A stretch of DNA of 15,117 nucleotides from SAR202 cluster bacterium (GCA_009392675.1 VFFY01000145.1:1-15117), one strand, 5' to 3'; counted from the stretch's first letter, positions 1 to 7,354 are shown. The notes: a model not told the origin generated them from the letters alone. Program-made: numbers and translations.

Positions 1-386
1 ATAAATTAATGTACGACCGATGTCGACCTGTAATGGCTACCTACGAAGGTTGCGGGGTTTGCATGTTGGTTTGTCCCGTGCAGCGCTACGGTATGGCCCC
101 TGTGATGGAGTATTTTGTCGAGACAGGAGAAGTTCTCGGAAAAGGAACGGATAACCTGGAAGGCTATGAAATTCGGGGCAAAGGTTACTATGGCCCCGGT
201 AAACTTCCTTCGTTTGACAGAGAATTTTTTGAAATACCTCACGGTACAAAAGATGAATGGCTATTCACACAGTTCAAACAGAAGATTGAGGAGAAAGGCA
301 AGGTCACCGAGGACGAGAAACAGGAATTCGTGGAGAAATTGGGAGACATCTTGTCTGAAGACTCTATTTTCGACGCCGGATTATAA
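1..386 (+). CDS. Iron-sulfur protein, C-terminal fragment (cut by left edge)
   Basis: The reading frame is open to the left edge: the codons before the first ATG at 9 are in frame without a stop, so this is the end of a longer gene. Counting from that ATG, cysteines lie at residues 5, 15, 18 and 22, giving C-X9-C-X2-C-X3-C-P, which can bind one [4Fe-4S] cluster. The first cysteine of a standard CxxCxxCxxxCP motif is replaced by tyrosine, and Cys5 probably serves instead. This spacing resembles the second cluster of reductive-dehalogenase and epoxyqueuosine-reductase relatives. About 100 residues follow the cluster, rich in Gly/Tyr then charged and helical, which is longer than the tail of classical dehalogenases. 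The catalytic part is outside the window, so substrate and cofactor are unknown. It ends 27 nt before the next small gene and probably shares a transcript with it. Confidence 0.7.
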   Translation, partial: KLMYDRCRPVMATYEGCGVCMLVCPVQRYGMAPVMEYFVETGEVLGKGTDNLEGYEIRGKGYYGPGKLPSFDREFFEIPHGTKDEWLFTQFKQKIEEKGKVTEDEKQEFVEKLGDILSEDSIFDAGL

Positions 387-413
387 AGATTTTGAGATAC
401 AGGTGACATTGGC

Positions 414-623
414 ATGACTAGTCGGAGTACATTTGAAAAGGAACATATAGACGGCCTTTTTGGTGAACTCAATACCGGCTATAAAGGAATGCCAGAGAGT
501 GAACAGTTGCATAGAGATGCTCACTTAGCAATTGCCTACCACGATTCAGGAAGGCAAATACCGGACTCCATAGACCCCAGGGTGATTGCATTAATAGCCA
601 AATACGGACCAACCGGTACCTGA
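414..623 (+). CDS. Small protein of unknown function, 69 aa
   Basis: I do not recognise this family. The product is acidic to neutral, soluble, without a membrane segment, signal peptide or cysteine. The middle contains a His/Asp-rich stretch (HRDAHLAIAYHD, residues about 33-44) that looks helical, followed by a Pro-rich turn and a short C-terminal helix (PRVIALIAKYG). The gene begins with ATG 27 nt after the Fe-S protein gene and is followed within 15 nt by a strong hairpin, so the pair reads as one transcription unit. No clear Shine-Dalgarno sequence precedes the ATG (AGGTGACATTGGC lies upstream, with AGGTG about 8 nt away as the best match). Being co-transcribed, it could be an accessory or partner of the Fe-S protein, but that rests on position only. 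Confidence 0.5.
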   Translation: MTSRSTFEKEHIDGLFGELNTGYKGMPESEQLHRDAHLAIAYHDSGRQIPDSIDPRVIALIAKYGPTGT

Positions 624-637
624 AAACACCTCTTTGA

Positions 638-686
638 TACAAGCCCCTGCTGGCTCAGTTTAGCATTGGGGCAGCAGGGGCTTGTA
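638..686 (+). terminator. Probable transcription terminator hairpin
   Basis: TACAAGCCCCTGCTG (638-652) and CAGCAGGGGCTTGTA (672-686) form a perfect 15-bp GC-rich stem around a 19-nt loop, starting 15 nt after the stop of the 69-aa gene. No T-run follows on either strand, so it is not a textbook intrinsic terminator. It may stop transcription with factor help or protect the mRNA 3' end. Confidence 0.5.
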
Positions 687-743
687 ATATACAATGCCAG
701 CGCTAAATATCTCCTAAGTATGATAATTTGGGGCCGTAAAATT

Positions 744-764
744 GGTCCAATCAGCTTGTGGACC
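744..764 (+). other. Short hairpin in ilvD leader
   Basis: GGTCCA (744-749) and TGGACC (759-764) are a perfect 6-bp inverted repeat with a 9-nt loop. Allowing one bulged C, it extends with TTGG/CCAA. It sits 20 nt before the ilvD start, just upstream of the ribosome binding site. It could be an operator or an attenuating RNA hairpin. No leader peptide rich in branched-chain codons and no T-box sequence was seen. Confidence 0.25.
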
Positions 765-784
765 CAAATGTAAGGAAGTAAAAA

Positions 785-2476
785 ATGGTTACCAATACCA
801 AAAATCTAAAATTGTTGAAACATAAATCAGCAGTAGTTAGTTTGGGCCCAGACCGAGCTCCGGCGAGATCTATGCTAAGGGCCGTTGGCTTAGACGACGA
901 GGATATGGAAAAACCATTCATTGCCGTTGCTAATTTGGCCAGCGATGTCACCCCATGCAATGTGCATTTGACAAGGATCGCAGATAAAGTGAAAGAAGGG
1001 ATACGGGATGCTCAGGGTGTGCCTTTTATGTTCGGCACCATCACGATTAGTGACGGAATATCGATGGGTACTGAAGGTATGAAAGGATCTTTGGTAAGCC
1101 GCGAAGTGATTGCAGATTCTATTGAAACTGTGTGTTTTACAGAAAGTATGGACGGTTTGGCTGTTGTGGCGGCATGCGACAAAAATATGCCAGGGGCCAT
1201 GATGTCTATGGCGCGCCTAAACATACCGTCTATTTTTGTTTATGGAGGTGCTATTCTTCCAGGTAACTATGCAGGTAAGGACATAAATGTCCAAGATATG
1301 TATGAAGCGGTTGGAGCATTCTCGACCCAACAAATTTCGTTAGAAGAACTGATAGCCATGGAGCGGGTGGCTTGTCCTGGAGAAGGAGCCTGTTCCGGCA
1401 TGTTCACGGCGAACACTATGGCCTCAGCTATTGAGGCGATGGGCATGTCAATACCAGGTGCCGCATCTATCCCTGCGGTGGACCCCCGAAATTTGGATGT
1501 GGCCCACGAGGCAGGCAAACACTTATATAACATGCTTGAAAATGGGATTAAACCTAGGGATATCATGACCCGGAAGGCTTTTGAGAATGCGATAAGGTTG
1601 GTGCTGGCGATGGGAGGGTCTACCAATGCGGTTCTGCATCTTTTGGCTATTGCTAGAGAGGCAGAGGTCGAATTAACAATAGATGATTTCGATATTCTTT
1701 CAAGGGAGACACCATACCTAACCGATCTACGGCCTGGAGGAAATTATGTAATGTCTGATGTAGATAGATCTGGGGGGGTTCAAGTAGTACTAAAAGAATT
1801 ACTAGATGCAGGAATGCTACATGGTGATGCCAAGGCAATTAATGGTAAAACCCTAGAAGAAAACCTTTCTGATGTTGATACAAAGCCAGATGAGAGGGTG
1901 ATTTTTTCGGTTCCTAACGCAAAAAGTTCAACTGGGGGACTAGCTATCCTCAAAGGTAATTTAACTCCTGAAGGAGCTGTCATAAAAGTTGCTGGAACTA
2001 AAATTGAAAAACATGAAGGACCAGCAAGAGTGTTTGATGGAGAACGTAGTGCTTTTGAAGCTGTCACCAGGGGAGCGATTAAAGATGGGGACGTGGTTGT
2101 CATAAGATATGAGGGACCTAAAGGTGGACCAGGAATGCAGGAGATGTTGGCTGTGACGGGGGCAATCATGGGTGCCGGGTTGGGGGAAACGACAGTTCTT
2201 ATTACCGATGGTAGATTCTCAGGGGCAACTAGAGGTGGTGCAATAGGCCATGTCTCTCCGGAGGCGGCGGTAGGGGGGCCAATTGGATTGATAGAGGATG
2301 GGGACATAATTAACCTGGATATAGAAGCACGGGACCTGAGCGTTAAATTGACTGCTAAAGAATTAGAAGATAGAAGGTCAAAGTGGAGCCCGAGAAAACC
2401 CAATTACGAGAGAGGTGTTTTGGCCAAATATGCCAAATTAGTGTCTTCGGCCTCAGTTGGGGCTGTTACTAGCTAG
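785..2476 (+). CDS. ilvD: Dihydroxy-acid dehydratase IlvD
   Basis: This enzyme removes water from 2,3-dihydroxyisovalerate and 2,3-dihydroxy-3-methylvalerate to give the 2-keto acids for valine and isoleucine; the valine branch also feeds leucine and pantothenate. The 563-aa length is normal. The three cluster cysteines of the [2Fe-2S]-type subfamily are visible: Cys58 (TPCN), Cys131 (ACDKNMPG) and Cys203 (GACSGMFTANTM). The second half carries DGRFSGATRG, with Ser479 at the catalytic-base position, and the usual GPKGGPGMQEM loop. The ATG at 785 has an AAGGAAG ribosome binding site (772-778) 6 nt upstream. The gene stands alone: no other ilv or leu gene lies next to it, and ccmC begins 99 nt later behind its own promoter-like sequence. 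Family assignment is very secure. Phosphogluconate or sugar-acid dehydratases are related, but the motif set and length favour IlvD. Confidence 0.97.
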   Translation: MVTNTKNLKLLKHKSAVVSLGPDRAPARSMLRAVGLDDEDMEKPFIAVANLASDVTPCNVHLTRIADKVKEGIRDAQGVPFMFGTITISDGISMGTEGMKGSLVSREVIADSIETVCFTESMDGLAVVAACDKNMPGAMMSMARLNIPSIFVYGGAILPGNYAGKDINVQDMYEAVGAFSTQQISLEELIAMERVACPGEGACSGMFTANTMASAIEAMGMSIPGAASIPAVDPRNLDVAHEAGKHLYNMLENGIKPRDIMTRKAFENAIRLVLAMGGSTNAVLHLLAIAREAEVELTIDDFDILSRETPYLTDLRPGGNYVMSDVDRSGGVQVVLKELLDAGMLHGDAKAINGKTLEENLSDVDTKPDERVIFSVPNAKSSTGGLAILKGNLTPEGAVIKVAGTKIEKHEGPARVFDGERSAFEAVTRGAIKDGDVVVIRYEGPKGGPGMQEMLAVTGAIMGAGLGETTVLITDGRFSGATRGGAIGHVSPEAAVGGPIGLIEDGDIINLDIEARDLSVKLTAKELEDRRSKWSPRKPNYERGVLAKYAKLVSSASVGAVTS

Positions 2477-2498
2477 TTCTCTAATTATTCTAAATAGT

Positions 2499-2516
2499 TA
2501 GTGATATAATTCACTA
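2499..2516 (+). promoter_or_regulatory. Extended -10 promoter inside an inverted repeat, upstream of ccmC
   Basis: TGATATAAT (2502-2510) is a perfect TATAAT with the TG of an extended -10 element. TAGTGA (2499-2504) and TCACTA (2511-2516) flank the hexamer as a perfect inverted repeat. Only a poor -35 candidate (TAATTA, 2482-2487) lies at the usual distance, as extended -10 promoters tolerate. Transcription would start near 2517 and give a leader of about 60 nt before ccmC. The symmetry suggests that a repressor could cover the -10 box. Confidence 0.45.
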
Positions 2517-2575
2517 GCATTAGTCCCAACCCATCCACTGAAGCCTTTATTCCCGCAAAGGGTTAAGTTTAGTAA

Positions 2576-3253
2576 ATGAAAACGATATTATTTGTCGCTA
2601 GTTGTACCTTAATGCTCGTGACCATATATATGGTATTTATGTGGGTGCCTACTGAACAGAACTTAGGTGTTTCGCAACGAATATTTTATGTTCATGTTCC
2701 TCTTGGTTGGATCGGAATGGTTTCTATTTTTGTGGTTGGTATAGCCAGTGTGATCCATCTGTTAACAAAGAAAAATCTATGGGATGCTATTGCATATTCC
2801 GCCGCTGAGTTGGGAGTTATATTTGCTACTCTAATTTTGATAACTGGAGCGGTATGGGCCAAACCGGTTTGGGGAGTTTGGTGGTCTTGGGACCCTAAAC
2901 TTACTACTACCTTAATTCTTTGGTTTGTATACGTCGGCTATCTGATGGTTCGTTCTTTCTCCCCTCGGGGGTCTCAGGGACGGCGGTATGCTTCGGTTGT
3001 GGCATTGTTAGGGGCTATTGATGCCCCGATTATATATTTGGCATCGATTTGGTGGAGGACAGCTCATCCTAATCTAAATATTGGGCCGCTTGCAGAAGCA
3101 GATTCTGACTTAGATAGCAAAATGTATATAACATTTTTCGTGTCGTTGATCACGTTTACCATTTTTTATGTTTATGTGATGTTAGAAAGAATTCAAATGA
3201 GAAAATGCGAAGATGATTTAGACGAGGTTCATCAGTATGTATCCCTTAATTAG
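2576..3253 (+). CDS. ccmC: Cytochrome c maturation protein CcmC (haem-handling membrane protein)
   Basis: CcmC binds haem at the outer face of the cytoplasmic membrane and passes it to CcmE for cytochrome c assembly. The 225-aa product shows about six membrane helices. It has the tryptophan-rich haem motif WGVWWSWDP (residues 99-107). Two histidines match the known axial ligands: His40 in YVHVPLGW and His164 in WWRTAHP. The length is close to the usual 240. CcsA/ResC of system II shares the WWD fold but is longer and has different histidine contexts; the ccmD-like and ccmE genes that follow also favour CcmC. The ATG at 2576 has only a weak purine stretch (GGGTTAAG) upstream. The 3' end overlaps the next gene by 17 nt, pointing to translational coupling. 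ccmA, ccmB and ccmF are not in the window. Confidence 0.93.
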   Translation: MKTILFVASCTLMLVTIYMVFMWVPTEQNLGVSQRIFYVHVPLGWIGMVSIFVVGIASVIHLLTKKNLWDAIAYSAAELGVIFATLILITGAVWAKPVWGVWWSWDPKLTTTLILWFVYVGYLMVRSFSPRGSQGRRYASVVALLGAIDAPIIYLASIWWRTAHPNLNIGPLAEADSDLDSKMYITFFVSLITFTIFYVYVMLERIQMRKCEDDLDEVHQYVSLN

Positions 3254-3515
3254 TAGGTCGCTCCGGTTAGTGCCATTTATATTCATCACTGTTGTGTCTA
3301 TGCTGGTTTTGGAGAAATCTTTTGTTTTCTCCGATTCTCCATTAGTTAGTGAAGCCAAACAAAATGATCCTGACGCAAATTTGAAATATTTGTTTGCAGT
3401 GTTTTTTTTAGTTTGGGCTTTATTTTTTGGTTATATTTTCTTTCTTTCTCGAAGGTTGAAAGAAATGAGAAATGAAGTAGCTATTCTAAAAAAAATTATT
3501 TCTGAAAGAGAATAA
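3237..3515 (+). CDS. ccmD: CcmD-family small membrane protein
   Basis: CcmD is a small membrane protein that helps release haem-loaded CcmE from the CcmABC complex. The diagnostic part is the C-terminal half: one membrane helix around residues 50-70 (YLFAVFFLVWALFFGYIFF), then a basic, coiled-coil-prone tail (RRLKEMRNEVAILKK). That is the usual CcmD layout of aromatic helix plus charged cytoplasmic helix. At 92 aa it is longer than the 40-70 aa of proteobacterial CcmD, because of an added N-terminal hydrophobic segment (about residues 9-27) that may be a cleaved signal or a second helix. This two-part form also occurs in CcmD-family proteins of other phyla. The start inside ccmC (17-nt overlap) is accepted because it is the only ATG that includes the N-terminal hydrophobic part. 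Position between ccmC and ccmE supports the name. Confidence 0.75.
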   Translation: MYPLISRSLRLVPFIFITVVSMLVLEKSFVFSDSPLVSEAKQNDPDANLKYLFAVFFLVWALFFGYIFFLSRRLKEMRNEVAILKKIISERE

Positions 3516-3523
3516 CATCTGAA

Positions 3524-3982
3524 ATGAATGACCGAATTAGCGACAGTTATATTTCCGAATCCAAAATGACAAGCAATCGAGGCAAGTTTCTTTTTGCCGC
3601 GCTTGTATTGTGCGTCGCTCTAGGGTATTTCGCCTACATGGCTTTTCAGGGGGCAACCGTTTATTACTATACTGTGAGCGAGATATCCACACAGCCTCCT
3701 ACTGCTGAAGGACGTATGGTGCGGGTTAGCGGGAAGCTAAAACCAGGGTCTTTTCATAGGGTTGAAGGCTCCACATCAGCGCGTTTTTCATTGATGGATG
3801 GAATAAGTGAAATTGAAGCGGTTCATAACGGAGTGTTACCAGATTTGTTTTTTAATGAGCATTCAGAAATTATTCTTGAAGGCGCTCATACCCCAGGGCA
3901 GGAATTTGATAGTCAGAATGTGATAGTTAAATGCCCGTCAAAATATGTTGCTGTGGAAGAATCTGAAAAAAATAAAAATTAA
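3524..3982 (+). CDS. ccmE: Haem chaperone CcmE, CXXXY (cysteine) variant
   Basis: CcmE carries haem on the outer face of the membrane between CcmC and the cytochrome c ligase CcmF. This 152-aa protein has one N-terminal anchor (about residues 21-42) and an OB-fold domain with family landmarks: MVRVSGKLKPGS (65-76), the F-x-L-x-D strand and GVLPDLF (103-109). In classical CcmE, haem attaches to a histidine in an HxxxY motif. Here the same place reads CPSKY, with Cys137 and Tyr141. This matches the C-type CcmE known from some archaea and Desulfovibrio, in pathways that lack CcmG and CcmH. The ATG at 3524, 8 nt after the previous stop, is used; an internal ATG at 3566 would shorten the cytoplasmic end by 14 residues. 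The stop TAA (3980-3982) overlaps the stop of the gene on the opposite strand. Confidence 0.92.
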   Translation: MNDRISDSYISESKMTSNRGKFLFAALVLCVALGYFAYMAFQGATVYYYTVSEISTQPPTAEGRMVRVSGKLKPGSFHRVEGSTSARFSLMDGISEIEAVHNGVLPDLFFNEHSEIILEGAHTPGQEFDSQNVIVKCPSKYVAVEESEKNKN

Positions 3983-5994
3983 CCAAGACTTTCTTCTACT
4001 AGCTCTACTAAGTCCTTCACCTGCTTGGACCCGTTTTCTCCCTTGGATTGGACACCCTCTTCCATCATCTGCATGCAAAATGGGCACGACACCCCTACAA
4101 TGTCGGCACCTGTTTCTAAGAACTGGTCTGTTCTGGAATGGTTGACTCTTTGATTACCTTCTTCCTCGTACCACATGTGCCCGCCGCCAGCTCCACAGCA
4201 GAATCCGTTTTCCCTGCATTTTTCCATTTCCACCAATTCCAACCCTGGTATCGATTTAGCAACCTGTCTCGGCGCCTCATAGATGCCATTATGCCTTCCT
4301 AAATAACATGAATCATGATATGCCAAAGTGGTATTTATAGTGACTACAGGTTTTATTTTTTCTTTCTCAATAAGGTCTGAGATTAATTCGCTGTAGTGCA
4401 TTACTTCGTACGTGCCACCAAGATGGGGGTACTCATTTTTGATGTTGTTAAAGCAATGAGGGCAACTGGTGAGAATCTTTTTTATGCCATACTTGTTAAA
4501 AGTTTCTATGTTTTGCATGGCCAACATTTGATATAAATATTCATTGCCCATTCTTCTGGCTGGATCCCCACTACAAGTTTCTTCGGTACCCAATATGGCA
4601 AAATCTACCTCAGCTCGATTGAGAATAGAGACCATGGCTCTGGGAATGCTCTGACTCCTCTGTTCCAAGGCACTAGTGCATCCCACCCATAGGAGATATT
4701 CAGCCTCTGGGTTTTCAGAGAATGTTTTTACATCAAGACCCTCATACCAACTCTCTCTGGTGAATGTAGTGCCACTCCATGGATGCCCTCTCTGTTCCAG
4801 ATTTCGCAGCGCTCCCTCTGCTCCTTCTGGTATGTCCGGTTCTTCCATGACCATATAGCGTCGCATATCTACTATAGGATGGAATGGTTCATTGCCGACT
4901 GGACATACCTCGGTGCAAGCACCACATGTTAGACAGTCCCATACAGCTTGCTTCTCTATTCGTGATCCGATGATATTGGGTATATCCTCTTCGTTATCAA
5001 CCGAGGTGGCATCGGCAATATGGTACCTGAGGCCTTGCACTATATGCATTGGAGAGAGCGTTTTCCCTGTTAGGTTTGCAGGACATACATCTGTACATCT
5101 ACCGCAGACAGCACATGCGAAGGCATCAAGTAGCTGTTTTTGGTTAAAGTCTTTCATTTTGGATGCCCCGAAAGACTCGGCTGTTTCAAAATCAGTTATT
5201 GTTGTCAACGTTCCTTTAGCACCTAACTGCCGTGTAACAAAACCGATTGGAGCCCCAACCAGGTGAACATGTTTAGATATTGGAATGTAGACGGAGAATC
5301 CCAGTATTATGGTCAGATGTATCCACCAGCTTATCTGGTATATAAAAGAAGACACATCCCTGTCAAAGCCACCGTCGTTTAATATATCCCCCAAAAAATT
5401 GCCTATTGGGGAATGAGAATGGACGTTTTGTGCAGCAACATAAAAGGCCTCCCCTATTATGGTGCTGATCATCAAGAAGGCTATCAAGGCAAGTATTATG
5501 GCAGCCTCTCTTTTCTGAGTTAAGTCAAACCTCAACCTATTAGCAGTAAATACCCATCTTCGCAGTACAGCTAAAACTATCACGGACAGCAAGGTTACGG
5601 CCAAAATATCTAAGTAGGTTCCAAAAATTGTTAATCCAGCTTCAGAAAGTAAGGTTTTGGAGAAATTAGGGTTAATTGAATCCCCGTATATAAAAATCAG
5701 GTAGCTTAGTGAGAAAGACAAGAAGCCCCAAAATATGATGGCGTGTGCCATGCCTGCTCTGTCTCTCACTACGTCAGTACTTTGGAGGACTTTCTTCTGG
5801 CCTAGGATATAAGGTAGGGCTCCAAGGATTCTTTTAGGGAGCTGATCTGTTCTTCCAGAAGGTTTTCCCTGCAAGATAGGTTTAAACATCCGAATATATA
5901 AAAAAGAAGCCGCGGCTCCAAAGCAACCTAATGTTGCTAGGTATACTAAGATCCATGATGGTATTAAGCCTAAGAATTCAATGGGTGGGGCCAT
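3979..5994 (-). CDS. Membrane Fe-S / cytochrome b oxidoreductase, FadF/EtfD-like (HdrD-related)
   Basis: Predicted role: pass electrons from a soluble donor, most likely electron transfer flavoprotein, through Fe-S clusters and haem b to the quinone pool. The N-terminal third is a NarI-like membrane domain with about five helices and candidate haem ligands His84, His226, His242 and His244. Two CxxCxxCxxxCP motifs follow (residues 294-304 and 354-364, each [4Fe-4S]). Two HdrD-type cysteine-rich domains end the protein: the first with Cys439, Cys474 (CSGD, not CCG) and Cys511/514, the second with Cys563, Cys593, Cys599-Cys600-Gly and Cys637/640. This order is that of Bacillus FadF and mycobacterial EtfD. 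The ATG at 5994 is chosen because GGAGG lies 6 nt upstream; an in-frame TTG at 6012 would add six residues but has no such site. The gene is last in a minus-strand unit with an amidase and a dehydrogenase. No etfAB is in view, so the donor is inferred. Confidence 0.85.
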   Translation of the reverse strand: MAPPIEFLGLIPSWILVYLATLGCFGAAASFLYIRMFKPILQGKPSGRTDQLPKRILGALPYILGQKKVLQSTDVVRDRAGMAHAIIFWGFLSFSLSYLIFIYGDSINPNFSKTLLSEAGLTIFGTYLDILAVTLLSVIVLAVLRRWVFTANRLRFDLTQKREAAIILALIAFLMISTIIGEAFYVAAQNVHSHSPIGNFLGDILNDGGFDRDVSSFIYQISWWIHLTIILGFSVYIPISKHVHLVGAPIGFVTRQLGAKGTLTTITDFETAESFGASKMKDFNQKQLLDAFACAVCGRCTDVCPANLTGKTLSPMHIVQGLRYHIADATSVDNEEDIPNIIGSRIEKQAVWDCLTCGACTEVCPVGNEPFHPIVDMRRYMVMEEPDIPEGAEGALRNLEQRGHPWSGTTFTRESWYEGLDVKTFSENPEAEYLLWVGCTSALEQRSQSIPRAMVSILNRAEVDFAILGTEETCSGDPARRMGNEYLYQMLAMQNIETFNKYGIKKILTSCPHCFNNIKNEYPHLGGTYEVMHYSELISDLIEKEKIKPVVTINTTLAYHDSCYLGRHNGIYEAPRQVAKSIPGLELVEMEKCRENGFCCGAGGGHMWYEEEGNQRVNHSRTDQFLETGADIVGVSCPFCMQMMEEGVQSKGENGSKQVKDLVELVEESLG

Positions 5995-6049
5995 GTCTAT
6001 CCTCCATAACAATTGACATCATATTATCATCAGAGTAAAAAAATACACG

Positions 6050-7354
6050 TCAAACGGGCACTTTTTGGTCCGTAATATTTTTTACAGCAGGTGGATCCTT
6101 TGGTTTGCTTAATGTGAAAGTTAGTAGGCCTCCGATTATCCATGCGGACCCGAACAAGAAAAATGCCACTGAATAGCTGTAACTTTCTTCCCAAAGAATA
6201 CCGGCTATTAATGGACTCAATGCCGAAATGATCATGGTGATAGGTGCAATAACCCCTCTAATACTTCCCATATATTGGCGTCCAAAATATTCAGGTAATG
6301 CCACATTAGTCAGAGTGGGGAATCCCCCCATAAAAAACCCATGTATAACTCCCCAAATCACCAAAATCCAAACAGAATCGAGGGGTATGATCATATAGGT
6401 TGATAATCCAGCAGGTATCAAACAAAGTGCAAGAACTCTTCTTATATCCATTTTTTCTGCTAGGTAGCCAAAAGGGAGTTTGCTAATCATGGCTGAGGTG
6501 GCTAATGAGGTCGCTATCAAGGTTGCTGACTGTATATTTAGTCCTTTGTCTTGAATATAGGCGACTTCGTGAAATAGTACGACCACTAAACCTGAAAGGC
6601 CTAGACACTGAATTAGCAAAAGTATCCAGAATTGGGTGTTCCTTATAGATTGTTTCAGGGTCCAGGAATTTACTTCAATATCTGCGGTAACTTCTGCATT
6701 CGAGTCCGATGTATTTCCATCAGGCAGTAGTCCAATGTCTTCGGGGCTTCTCCTAAGAAATAGTGATGATACGGGGACGATAGCAACTACCGCCATCATT
6801 CCCAATACTACCCAAGCTGCTCTCCACCCAAGGGTGGAGATGGCCAAACCTGCAACAGGCGCGACTACAACACCACCGGCCGATATGCCCATGGTGCCAA
6901 CGGCCATCGCTCTTCCTCTCATTCTCACGAACCATTTGGCCATCAATGATGGACCAACCAATTGACTACCCATGGCAGCAGTGCCAAAGCCATAAATAAT
7001 CCCGTATAACATGTAGAACTGCCACACTTTGTCTATTTGAGAGGTAAAAGCCAAGGCAGTACCCCCAACCAAACTGCCAACGGAAACTATTATTCTTCCT
7101 CCATGTCTTCTATCCACCAATAGGCCTAATAGTGGGAGTATTGGAATTGTGGCGAGTTTAAATATAGGAATTACTGAAAACTGAGTTCTGGATATTCCTA
7201 TCTCCTCACCCATCGGTATGATGAAAAATCCTAAAGCATAGCTACCAGTGCCGGCATTTATCATGCTTGAGGTGAAAGAAGAAAATACTATAAGCCAACC
7301 ATAGAAGAACCATCGGTTTCCTAGTCTTTCCAACCATGTATCCAATCTAGTCAT
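6050..7354 (-). CDS. MFS transporter, monocarboxylate/OFA-like
   Basis: The product is a 434-aa secondary transporter with about 12 hydrophobic segments. The cytoplasmic loop between helices 2 and 3 carries an MFS signature (LGLLVDRRHGGR). Helices 4-5 carry FVRMRGRAMAVGTMGISAGG, typical of the oxalate:formate-antiporter/monocarboxylate-transporter branch. A long, polar central loop (SPEDIGLLPDG and following, near residues 205-235) separates the two six-helix halves. The substrate cannot be read from sequence; an organic acid or the substrate or product of the neighbouring amidase and dehydrogenase is the best guess. It lies 35 nt after the amidase and 55 nt before the EtfD-like gene on the same strand. 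The ATG at 7354 is the natural start, because the protein begins with the usual short amphipathic lead (RWFFYGWLIV), though no strong ribosome binding site precedes it. Confidence 0.88.
   Translation of the reverse strand: MTRLDTWLERLGNRWFFYGWLIVFSSFTSSMINAGTGSYALGFFIIPMGEEIGISRTQFSVIPIFKLATIPILPLLGLLVDRRHGGRIIVSVGSLVGGTALAFTSQIDKVWQFYMLYGIIYGFGTAAMGSQLVGPSLMAKWFVRMRGRAMAVGTMGISAGGVVVAPVAGLAISTLGWRAAWVVLGMMAVVAIVPVSSLFLRRSPEDIGLLPDGNTSDSNAEVTADIEVNSWTLKQSIRNTQFWILLLIQCLGLSGLVVVLFHEVAYIQDKGLNIQSATLIATSLATSAMISKLPFGYLAEKMDIRRVLALCLIPAGLSTYMIIPLDSVWILVIWGVIHGFFMGGFPTLTNVALPEYFGRQYMGSIRGVIAPITMIISALSPLIAGILWEESYSYSVAFFLFGSAWIIGGLLTFTLSKPKDPPAVKNITDQKVPV

Noticed and set aside
638..686. tRNA-like structure (GGCTCAGTTTAGC in the hairpin loop resembles a D-arm)
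   Set aside because: There is no anticodon arm, T-arm or acceptor stem around it; the 15-bp stem explains the sequence better.
687..784. T-box or leader-peptide attenuator in front of ilvD
   Set aside because: No T-box consensus (GGGTGG..ACC) and no short open frame with repeated Ile/Val/Leu codons; the leader is also too short for a full T-box. Only a 6-bp hairpin is seen.
1780..2403. Long open frame antisense to ilvD
   Set aside because: Its translation is low-complexity Ser/Pro/Leu-rich with no recognisable domain, as expected for the mirror of a strongly coding gene, and ilvD in this stretch is certain.
5995..6012. TTG at 6012 as start of the EtfD-like gene
   Set aside because: The GGAGG site lies inside that extension, 6 nt before the ATG at 5994, so the ATG is the better start.
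6023..6053. Separate promoter for the EtfD-like gene (TTGACG ... GATAAT, minus strand)
   Set aside because: The spacing is 19 nt and the -35 box overlaps the MFS stop codon; similarity is weak and an operon explains expression better.
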